NCBI GenBank assembly: GCA_047967505.1
Contig: CM106540.1
Reading direction: 5' to 3' (one strand)
Source: Dipteris shenzhenensis
Taxonomy: Eukaryota > Polypodiophyta > Polypodiopsida > Gleicheniales
Length of the DNA: 64,000 bases
The notes under the pieces are model-generated. The model searched no databases. It worked only from the letters and a program-made list of their open reading frames with translations, and was not told the origin of the DNA. How positions within the stretch are numbered: the first letter of the stretch is position 1; the number at the start of each line of letters is the position of its first letter. The position numbers and the translations under genes were made by a program. Shown here piece by piece: positions 54,674 to 64,000 of the stretch.

Positions 54674-55561
54674 TGTTAGCGGATTGCCACGACGAATGTT
54701 ATAGACAAGCGAGAACTCGACTAACAATAAATTGTCACAATTCGAGGACGTAGACGACTCAGACTAGGGCACGGAGAGTTTCCATGCTAGAGCTAGCATA
54801 CGGGAAAATACTCTCGCATCCTATGGGCTTACAAATGCATGCAATGGTATGAAATACACTCTCAATGCATCCAATAAGACTTACGTGCAATCCAATGCTC
54901 CTCTTTACAATGTCTAAGCTCACATAATCACTCGATCAACTATGGAAAAGCTAAACCTCTTGCTTGAGGTACTAATCAAGCTCTATAACTCACTACAAAG
55001 CCTTCAAACACATAGGCCGGCCTCTTGCAAGCTATGGCTATAACCTCTCAAATCGACACAAATCTTTCCCACAAAGACTCAAAGCAATCATAGAACTAGA
55101 ACATTGACAAAAGCATTCAAGAACATCACTAATCCATGCTTAATTGCATACATTAGTAATTAATCAACCTACACAAAATCTTGAGTATCGGACACGAGCG
55201 TGAATTGCTCGACGAGGGGAATGCAATGCATACAATGCATGCGCACCAAGAAGGTTGCTCTATCGCATGGCAAGATCTCCACAAGCTCTCTATTTCTCTC
55301 ACACACACACTTGAGCTATTATCTCCACAAAGTGATTTAATTCAAAGAGCACTAAAAATTACAAGATTTTGGCTTGCCGCTAGGAATGACCGGCAGTCAA
55401 TCTAACAAATCTATTGAGTTTTTAAGCTATGTGGAAATTCAAAATAGTACTTGGAAACCCGTAGGTCCCATGATTATTACAAAGGTAAAAATTCTAGCTA
55501 CAGTGCTTTGGATTTCATCTCTGTCCCGCTTGCTTCACAGGTTCTCTGCTTTTCTCTAACA
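54674..55561 (-). repeat. Ty3 5' LTR (888 bp)
   Basis: It is bounded by TGTTAG at 54674 and CTAACA at 55556-55561, the inverted ends of an LTR, and lies next to the primer site. No second copy was found in the window. The small ORF inside (55181-55405) is probably chance. Confidence 0.7.
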
Positions 55562-55711
55562 CAGGGGTTTAATGGTTCCCAGTAGGCCATTAGCTTGTGC
55601 ATGAAACTAACCTGCATTGTCTACGACAAGCAATGTACATTTGGCACCAACCAGCTTGACCTTGTTTTATGTACTTATTAGTTTCGGGCCTTTGGGTTGC
55701 TCCTAGTCCCA

Positions 55712-55746
<35 letters not shown>

Positions 55747-56470
55747 CCTCATCCCTCTCTCTCTCCTCTCTTGATTTCTCTTGCTACCATACTTCACACA
55801 CACATATATACACAAACACCCACACTCATTCTCTTTCACACACACATACATCACGTACATCACACACACATACATCACGTACATCATACACACGTACACA
55901 CAAAAACATAAATGCTCTCGTCTCACTCTCTCCCTCATCGCTCTCATCACACAAGTGTTCTCTCTCTCTACATCACACACACATACATACATCACACATA
56001 CACGCACTTTCTTTCTCTCTAACACATACATACACCGAAACACACTCACTCATTCTCTCTTTCACACACACTCATTCTCTCTTTCACACACACATACATC
56101 ACACACACACATACATCACATACATCACACACACAAACATCACCCACACACCCTCTCTACCATACATACAACACACCCACACACTCTTCCTCTCATCTCT
56201 CTACATACACACACACTACACACTCTTTCTATCATACACACCCTACACACACACAAACATAAAAACACATTCTCTCTCATCTCTCTACATCTCACACACA
56301 TACATCACACACACACATACACTACACAAAATCTCTCTCTCTCATTATACACACATACACCCCACAAAAACACACTCACTCTTCCTCTCGCTTGTTCTCT
56401 CCACACACTCCACTCTCAATCTCTCTCTCTCACTACGCATCATCCACATACTCTCCTCTCTCTCTTTCGC
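55562..56470 (+). repeat. (CA)n/(CT)n microsatellite field 1
   Basis: A (CA)n run lies at 55712-55741. Mixed CACACATACATCA and CTCTCT runs extend to 56470. Long Thr/His/Ser ORFs here are translations of the repeat. Confidence 0.85.
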
Positions 56471-56985
56471 ACTAGACTAACAAGCAATGAAAGCGCAGGT
56501 AGAGGACGCGCGAGGAGGGGACCGCGATAGACGTGCTGTGAGCAGCAAGAGGGAGACCACATTGTGGATGTGTGTGCATCGGACACGAGGATGCACGGCT
56601 GAGGTATAGGCCAGGCAGAGGAGGACGTGACTGAGGGCGATGGACTAGGCCGAGGCAGTAGCGCATCAGACGTGCACGGGGCAACCAAAGGCAAGATGCA
56701 CTCACAGTAGATGCGTTGAGGCTAGAGGACGTGGGTGCACAGGTCACATAAGGGATGCGAGGCAGTGGAGTAGATAGCTCGTAGATAGGCAGTGGGATGT
56801 GTACGCGTGAGGTAGAGGTTGCGTTGAGGACACGCACGTGGGCAAGAGGAGGATGCATAGATGCAGGAGCAGCAGTATTAGGTGCGTAGGAGTAGCAAGA
56901 AGCGTACGCATTGGATGCGCTAGTGTAGGATGCGTGAGGCACAAACATGTCGGACACATGCCAAGGAAAAAAACAAATTCCTTTC
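56471..56985. other. Non-repetitive island between microsatellites
   Basis: This is a purine-leaning, GC-richer stretch with a weak GAGGATGCG/GAGGACGTG theme. Open frames exist on both strands but show no domain. Nothing is assigned. Confidence 0.35.
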
Positions 56986-57235
56986 TCTATCTCTCCTCAC
57001 GCTCCAGCGTCGCGGACACGTGGAGATCTTCTCTCTCTCTCCAATTTTTGTCTCCCTCCTCTCTCTAACTCTCTCTATCTCTCTCTTATCTCTTCTCTCT
57101 CAACCACACACACAGAGCACCCACACACACCCTCGCTCTCTTTCACGTTCACTCTCTCTCTCTCTCTCTCTCCTCTCTCTCATCCGTTGCACTGCATATT
57201 AAAAATATATATATAATGTATATACATACACACAA

Positions 57236-57268
<33 letters not shown>

Positions 57269-57330
57269 AACACACACACTCGCACACACTTGGTCGACAC
57301 ACACACACACACACCACACACATGCACGCC

Positions 57331-57369
<39 letters not shown>

Positions 57370-57520
57370 GCTCACTCTTTCTCTTATCTCTCCTCTCTCA
57401 CATATGCACATAAACACTCGCTCTATACCATCACACAGGCACAATCTCTCTCCTCTCATTACCATACAACTCACAGCACACACACAGTCACATACACTCT
57501 CTCCTACTCGGTGGAAGTTG
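56986..57520 (+). repeat. (CA)n/(CT)n microsatellite field 2
   Basis: (CT)n lies near 57151-57180 and (CA)n at 57225-57260, 57296-57312 and 57335-57369, with short (TA)n patches. Confidence 0.85.
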
Positions 57521-57849
57521 CAAGTCTTTACAAATCTGGAAAATTTTAGCGTATTTTTGCTTAAATACCTCTAAATTTTAGCAAAATACCTCTTATCTTT
57601 CACGGTTAAAGGTTTTCCATGCTTTGGAAATAAGATTCACTTCAAGCTCTGCCATCCACATACGCATTTCACACGCGCAAATATCGCATACACTCACACA
57701 CCGACCATTCTCTCTCTCTCTCTCTATCTATCTTTTTCTCTCCCTCTCTCTCTGCGCACTCTTTATCTCTCTACCACTGAGGGCAGGTAACCAGCACACT
57801 AGCTGAGGCGTTGAGATCATTCCACTGCTGAGAAAAGGGGATACGTACT

Positions 57850-60800
57850 CAGTACGAGCCCCTCAAAGACCATTTGGGGACGTTTCTCAAACCAAAATTG
57901 TCAGATTGTCAATTTGGGCATATACCCCGATTGGAGCATAGAACTTCCAAAGTCATGGCTAGCCAGGCAATTCAAGTCGATTGGACACTCAAATTCCAAT
58001 ATGTGAACAACCATGGAGCTAGAATCTACCGAGACTATCTCAGTGGATACACAGTGTGTGTAGATGACCATCCAATATATTTTGATGTAGAACCTAGGGT
58101 AGATTATCAAGGTGACCGGTACTATGGCCCAGACGAAACCATGTACTTGGTAATAGATGATTTGCATGCGGTAGATACCTAGGATGATTGATAGAACAGC
58201 CTAGGAATGTGAACCACAATCACATGTCGCCAATGCCTATCTATGAAGGGTGTAGGCAAGTAAACAGGTTTCCGGTCAAACGACTTTATATCGATGACCC
58301 CACCATAGGCATGTTCTACCATGTCAATGATGGTTCACAAATGTATTAGGGTGTAGAATACACCGACATGGTCATGAGCACAAATGATGAAATCCTATAC
58401 GTTTTTGTCCGAGAATCTGGTGCGCAAATCACTAATATCGTGTTCCTAGATGCTTATGGCCAGATTTATCAAATGATTTTGCCACAAGAAGCTAGCAAGC
58501 ATATATACATGGGGATCTCGATTATAGAACTCATGCCATTCGTAAGAAACCCCATGTCGCATTCACAAGGGCCCCGACGATCGACGAACTCACAAGGCTG
58601 AGTATGAGGACATAGGCCTAAAGAGAGAGAATATGAGGGCATAAATGCCAGAAAATCACTAGATAGATACCTATAACGTAAATGCAAAGCAAGGATATGA
58701 AAATCTCATAGAAAATGGTGGTCATCCAGCCAACCTAGGGCCAATACAGTTGCAAAACCCAAACCACATGATCCACCCGACTGGATATGTCCCACCGGTA
58801 GATGTTGGATACACACGCACATATGAAAATCCGATGCAACCATCCTAGTTGAAAAAGTGGGTCAAGAAAACATTCACTGGGAAAGAAGATCCACACGAGC
58901 ATGTGACGGAGGTCAAGCAAGTGCTTAGAGCAGAAAATATTGCAGATTTCTACACGCAATTTGAAGGATTCGGTTTAACTTTGGAAGGCCCCACCCTTTC
59001 CTGGTTCCAAACTTTGGATCAATAAAACTTCACCGGTATAGATGCCTTGATGAACCAGCTCATAAATGAATTTTCAAAATGAGGTATCAAACACAATATA
59101 TTGATGGAGATCCATAGGTTCAAACAAAACGCATGTGAATCTATGAGAGATGCCGCAAACCAGTTGAAATAGTATATTGCTCGATGCCTAGACACTGAAC
59201 GACCAACCCAAGAGAGGCTAATATCCATATTTCTAGAGGGGTTGGTAGATAAACACCTAAAAAAGGATGTGTGCATGAAACGGTGCACCACATTAGACCA
59301 ATGCACCCTTGAAGCCATAGACCTAGTCGACAATGTTGAAATATGTAAGGACATCAAGGTGGGTCCCAACGCTAGGTCTACAAGCTTCAACAAACCAAGT
59401 AATGTGCCAATAGACTAGCCACTTGATCTTGAGGCTCTTAGTGACTTGATTCTCAAAAAGTTGAAAGATCTTTCTGGAGTTCAAGGGAGTGATCCACAAA
59501 GATGATTTCAGGATACGTATGGATATGAGCCACATTGGCAAACCTATGGAATGTCGTTTGATTACTATGGGCAGAAGCACCACAAGCATGATTATTACAA
59601 GCCTATAGCACACCCATACCGACCATCACTACCATCGATGCCCACACATCATAGAAATCCGATACATAACATGGGTTACGTGCCAATTAGGTGAGGAGAT
59701 GATGCTCTAGTGCCAACAATGCCATATCATAGAGAGGCTAGTACCTCATACTAGTCCACCCCCAGACGAATGAGCGGTCTAGCTCAGATTCTGATCAAAG
59801 AAGAACCCAAAACATCTAGCTCCGATGATCAGTACACAATGGATAGACGAACTTTGATGTTCATAGCCAATAGTGGGGTTAGATTGTATGATGAGCCAAA
59901 ACCCAAGCCTCAGGTACCTAACATGAAGATTTGCATCAAGTGCAATGGCGACCATGACCTCATGGATTGCCCAAAGTATTGAGGACCTATGGGTAAAGGA
60001 TATTGTGTCGAGTGTGCGATCACACACTTGTTTGCAGATTGCCCTAGAAATCTGAATCGAAAAGGCAAACAAGTCACTTCTGTTGGTGTTAACACATCAC
60101 CAAGCACATCAAAGAAAGAGCCAGTGGTCCCACTAGATCTGATACAAGGGCTCAAGCCAAGAAAGCTATTGAGAACAATGAAGATACAAAGGCAGAATCT
60201 TCTAGCCATGGACGTAAGCCAAAAACTACTCCAATAGAGGCAAAACCACCAATTTTTATCCCTAAAGCGCCTAGTGATCAATCAGGGAAAGAGTACTAGT
60301 AGATAAGGTCTGTGAGCCACTCAATGCCATGTTTGAAGCCTGGGAAGCTAGACTGAAGCCCCATCAAACTCACGTTGAAAGGATAAAAGAATACCCAAAT
60401 CCAACCATTGAATCTAGATGGTTCTAAGTATACAAAAAGATTTTTGAAGCTATTCAAGCTTTGAAAGAGCCGATTGCTAGACTTGAGCCTAAATTGAATG
60501 GATCATGAGGGGTATTACCCAATCCTAGCCCAGATAACGTGCTTAGGATTCATAAGGAGCCACTTGTCAACGGAGCTCCTGGTGTTGAGTTGCCCAAAGA
60601 TGCAACTCTGGTTGAGACACCGCTAGCATCTACGCTAGAAAGGCCAAATGAAAGTAGAAGCACATCTGAGTAGATTGCTGATAAGGAAATAGCTGCTCCT
60701 AAGAACTATGGCCAAACGAGCTTTGGAAAGCCATTAGAGATGCTAAGGATGGAAGCACAACACTCGAATCTGCTCCAATCACTAAAGTGGATGCAGATAA

Positions 60801-60865
60801 ACCAACACCCAACTTAGATCTTGGGTCTTTGTCTAGAGACATGGGTTCAAAAAAATCTGAAAACA
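57850..60865 (+). pseudogene. Retrotransposon gag region, multiply stopped
   Basis: It opens with an ORF VDWTLKFQYVNNHGARIYRD (to 58182) and another (58368-58601), both unrecognised. A capsid-like frame from about 58735 reads KWVKKTFTGKEDPHEHVTEV, GPTLSWFQTLDQ, LINEFSK and MEIHRFKQNACESMRDA. Two knuckle-like motifs follow: CIKCNGDHDLMDCP and CVECAITHLFADCP. It then runs, still decaying, to LNAMFEAWEARLKPHQTHVE and beyond. At least seven in-frame stops are seen, several TAG where Gln or TGA where Arg would fit. It ends where an LTR fragment begins at 60866. It may belong to the same element type as the retropepsin at 48390-49260. Confidence 0.65.
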
Positions 60866-61017
60866 GCAAACCCGTTGGGATAAAATCTTTACCTAATTAT
60901 TAGAGGTAGTGCATATGGTAGTCTAGAGTGGAACTTGGGTGCCGGGGAACTATGTGCAAAGTAATATGGCCACACACCACCTTTTCAGCTAAGATGTTGG
61001 GTTTGATATTTCCAACA
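60866..61017 (-). repeat. LTR fragment (3' LTR of the next element, truncated)
   Basis: It matches 62686-62835 nearly base for base (ACTTGGGTGCCGGGGAACTA, ATGGCCACACACCACCTTTT) and ends CCAACA. About 480 bp of the LTR is missing on its left. Confidence 0.85.
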
Positions 61018-61026
61018 CCCCCCCTC
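61018..61026 (-). other. Polypurine tract
   Basis: Minus-strand GAGGGGGGG lies immediately next to the LTR start TGTTGG. Confidence 0.75.
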
Positions 61027-62192
61027 AAACACAACTCCTTTAACTCTGCTAAGTGTGCACCTGACACTAAGTATAGTGTGGAACCACCTGACTCATGCTA
61101 AGTGTGACATGCATCCACCTAAGACAGGCTGAGTATAGGCTCTTACCAGAGGCTGTAATCCTGCTATGGTTAAGACAGGCTGAGTATGGCTACCACAGAG
61201 TTCAAGAGGCTGTATTCCTACTATGATATGGTGAGAGGTCATTGGATGTTACATGGTGTTATGGAACTCAAGGACTAGAGGCTCTAGTGTGGTGTTATGC
61301 ATTGGATGTTGCAAGAGTGTTACGAGTGTGCAGGATTGCAAGGCATACACAACCAATTACAAAGCACATTTCCTGGAATGCTTCCTAAAAGAAAAATTTA
61401 AGGGCTTTGGAGAGCCCTTTGAGATGTGGTGCAAGCCTTCTTACTACATCTTCAATCAAATCATCCCCACTGGATGTAGAAGCCATTCTCTTAGCCTCAT
61501 TTCCAAAGCTTGGTGCTGCTTGCTTGCCTTTGTGAGACAGCAACATTGATGTAGCTCCATCCTTCATCTCATATCCGTTGTTGAGGTGTTGGTCATTCTT
61601 GATAGTAGCTCTTTCCTTGGGAGCAATGCCCTCCTTGATTGCTTCTTCTTCACAATGGTTACCCAATGTTGTGAAAACTGCCAATACATAGTGACCAGTA
61701 GAGACGAGGCTTGTTCTCCACATGCAAAGCTCCATTAGAGAATCCTTTTGAGATGTAGGTTCAACACAACATGATCCTGCTCTACCACGAGGGTTTGATC
61801 AAATGATTCACCATTTGAGAGACATGAGCTCCTCTTCTGCTGCATATGCAGAAAAACAGCAACCTGTAAAATGATAGTTAGCTCCATAGATGAAGTTGGT
61901 TCTCCTTGTGTATAGATCCAATAGGAAAACCCTTTAGTGAGAATGTCCATCATGTTGAGCTCCTTATGTGGTTGAAAGTACATGACCAAATTGTGCTAGA
62001 GTTGAGAGGCTAATTGAAACCCTAATTTGCAAGATTGAGGAAAAAACCTAAAGTCTAATTGAAAACCCTAATGGCTAATAGCTTCTAGCTAATGATAGAA
62101 ACCCTAATGCTTGTAGAGTAGAGCATAGGCACTTAGAGAAATCTAAACCCTAAAAGAGAATAGAAATGCTAAGAGCTTAAGGAGGATGAAAT
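61027..62192 (-). mobile_element. Internal region of a short copia-type LTR element
   Basis: About 1.2 kb lies between the purine tract and the primer site, far too short for gag-pol. Two minus-strand frames, ELNMMDILTKGFSYW and LIEDVVRRLAPHLKGL, are coding-like scraps. MDILTKG may echo the copia pol end motif (ADxLTK). The element is therefore non-autonomous or internally deleted. Confidence 0.6.
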
Positions 62193-62205
62193 GGCTCTAA
62201 TACCA
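62193..62205 (-). other. Primer-binding site of the short LTR element
   Basis: Minus-strand TGGTATTAGAGCC, an initiator-Met tRNA type, directly abuts the LTR. Confidence 0.88.
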
Positions 62206-62835
62206 TGTTGGATGTTTAGGGTTAGGGTTTCCTAACTTGACCTAATCAAGACTTAATTAACACACTGATTAGAGAGAGAGAGTGCTAGAGAGAGAAGGAG
62301 AGTAGACACAAGCTTGAAATAAAACTACATGATTAATTATTGAGCCAAGAGATTACAAGTGTTGAGGTAGCAAGCTCAAGGCTATGGATATGGCTATGGA
62401 AAGAGAGCTATGGAGATGATATTGGGAGTAGCTAGTATGGAAAATGAAGGTTTATCTCATATATATAGATTGGGATGGATGCTAGGTGTGCATATATGCT
62501 TGAAGAGAGTGAGGTGTACTTGCTAAAATGAGGATAGGCGAATTGTGAAATTTTCCTTCTTCTCTTTGCTGGTGATACATGTGCATAATGCATGTGTGCA
62601 AGGTGTCAAGTGCATGTGAGGTATAAAGTGGAGCCTTACATGAAGGACACTTGTCATTATGAGAGTATTTACATGTAGTAAAGTAAAACCCATTGGGATA
62701 AAACCTTTACCTAATTATTAGAGGTAGTGCATATGGTAGTCCAAAGTGGAACTTGGGTGCTGAGGAACTATGTGCAAAGTAATATGGCCACACACCACCT
62801 TTTCAGCTAAGGTGTTGGGTTTGATATTTCTAACA
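62206..62835 (-). repeat. Full LTR (5' LTR, 630 bp)
   Basis: It runs from TGTTGGATG to TTTCTAACA with inverted ends. Telomere-like TTTAGGGTTAGGGTTT lies at its left end (62214-62229). Beyond its right end the purine-tract sequence of another internal region follows (CCCCCCCTCAAACACAACTC), implying a second, upstream element copy sharing this LTR. Confidence 0.85.
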
Positions 62836-63010
62836 CCCCCCCTCAAACACAACTCCCCCGCAAACACAACTCCTTTAACCTTTTCAGCCCCAGGTACAAG
62901 ATAGTCTTCTACCAGATGGCGGTCTCCTATCTAGTAATTCCTCTACTTCTATGGTGCTCTTCTATGTATATTTCTAACATCCCCCCTCAAACACAACTCC
63001 TTTAACCTTT
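62836..63010 (-). repeat. Start of a further internal region plus another LTR end
   Basis: CCCCCTCAAACACAACTCC with CTTTAACCTTTTCAGCCC (about 62836-62890) is repeated at about 62976-63020 after ATATTTCTAACA, another LTR terminus. This shows nested or tandem copies of the same family. Confidence 0.65.
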
Positions 63011-63480
63011 TTAGCCCTAGGTACAAGCATCTAAAAGCATGAAATACACAGGTTGTGCCTCTAAATTCATATTCTCGAGTGCAGAGGAATATCGTGAACT
63101 ATTGTTGTAGCTTGAGGCTTCTCTGAGTCCTACGAGCTATTGTTGTAGCTTCACACTTCTCTAACTCCTGCTTGTGAGCATTAGAAGGTGGTATTCTATA
63201 CCTTGTTTTAGGGTTTAGGCTAGGCAAATGGCTAGGCTCCTCTTATCTCTTTCTTATTAGCTTAGACCGTATTGGCCATGAGTACCCCATCGCGCAAGGT
63301 GGCTGCCAAAGCTTCATAGGAGACGTAACCAAAATTAAAGGGCAAAACAATACAAAATCCCCCCAAAGTACCAACAAGGCACGGGAGAAACTAATGTGTA
63401 GCTTATCATTAAAATGTATGATGTAGATTTGAAATGTGGAGATCCCAGGACTTCTCTAGTAATTTGCAATTTCATGTCTA
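63011..63480. other. Spacer, nothing recognised
   Basis: AGCTATTGTTGTAGCTT occurs twice near 63095-63150. No gene was seen. Confidence 0.4.
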
Positions 63481-63504
63481 ACTACTTGCAACGGTCTGTC
63501 TCTC

Positions 63505-63952
<448 letters not shown>

Positions 63953-64000
63953 CACGATGCATACACACAATGAATTTAAACATAGGAATAGAGAGAGCAA

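Larger units (their letters stand above)
50462..55561 (-). mobile_element. 3'-truncated Ty3-like retrotransposon
   Basis: It carries a 5' LTR (54674-55561), a primer site, gag, protease, reverse transcriptase, RNase H and the first two-thirds of integrase in that order on the minus strand. Homology ends near 50523, inside integrase. No 3' LTR was found. Frameshifts or stops separate nearly every domain. Confidence 0.85.

Noticed and set aside
56472-56957. 161-codon ORF between microsatellites
   Set aside because: Overlapping frames on both strands are open and no motif or codon pattern supports one.
55669-57574. Thr/His/Ser-rich and Cys/Val-rich ORFs
   Set aside because: They are translations of (CA)n and (CT)n tracts, with no start context or domain.

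Overview
The window looks like nuclear DNA of a land plant, probably seed-free (fern, lycophyte or bryophyte). This rests on a streptophyte-type 5.8S/ITS2/28S rDNA segment, tRNA-iMet-primed Ty1/copia elements, Ty3-like elements with a TGGTGCC-type primer site, GT-AG introns and heavy (CT)n/(CA)n microsatellite content. The lineage call is weak. I see no clearly single-copy host gene. Almost everything is rDNA remnant, transposon or repeat.

The main discovery is at 1654-31076. The 28S gene that begins near 450 stops at 1653 and resumes at 31081. Between these points lies a 29,423-bp block bounded by perfect 26-bp terminal inverted repeats (AACACC...GGTGTT) and a 4-bp target duplication (GTGT at 1650-1653 and 31077-31080). 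Removing the block restores the conserved 28S stretch AAAGGGTGTTGATTGATTAAG-like, so this is a giant DNA transposon inserted into an rRNA gene. From left to right it carries: subterminal repeats; a 150-aa ORF; 118-bp tandem repeats; a leftward multi-intron gene (10704 to 3724) with three tandem Ulp1/C48-like cysteine-protease modules; about 4.5 kb of nearly strand-pure pyrimidine sequence, including a GC-rich array with 14 copies of a 24-bp palindrome; a 9.1-kb satellite of ~182-bp monomers in 3-mer and 4-mer higher-order repeats; a rightward, intron-free 1147-aa DDE transposase (DUF7869/Sola-like by motif); and more subterminal repeats. The protease gene carries a 5-bp duplication frameshift and an in-frame TAG. 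The transposase reads through intact.

From 31077 to 43.6 kb a short 28S stub abuts a copia protease fragment. It is followed by a composite tandem repeat (modules R1, R2, R3). One R1 copy holds a young, nearly complete minus-strand Ty1/copia element (35165-41041) with 170-bp LTRs, a PBS, a PPT, the TSD GCCCA and a 1281-codon gag-pol. Two lesions are visible in that element: Asp to Asn at the first integrase catalytic site, and a frameshift in RNase H.

From 44 to 64 kb the sequence is a graveyard. It holds two opposed degenerate intron-containing genes of an unrecognised DNA transposon, a retropepsin fragment, a 3'-truncated minus-strand Ty3-like element with an 888-bp 5' LTR, a gag pseudogene on the plus strand, a copia-type LTR element with 630-bp LTRs in a tandem LTR arrangement, and long (CT)n/(CA)n microsatellites.

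Inference: the transposase probably acts on the 26-bp termini and subterminal repeats. What the protease gene, palindrome array and satellite do for the element is unknown.
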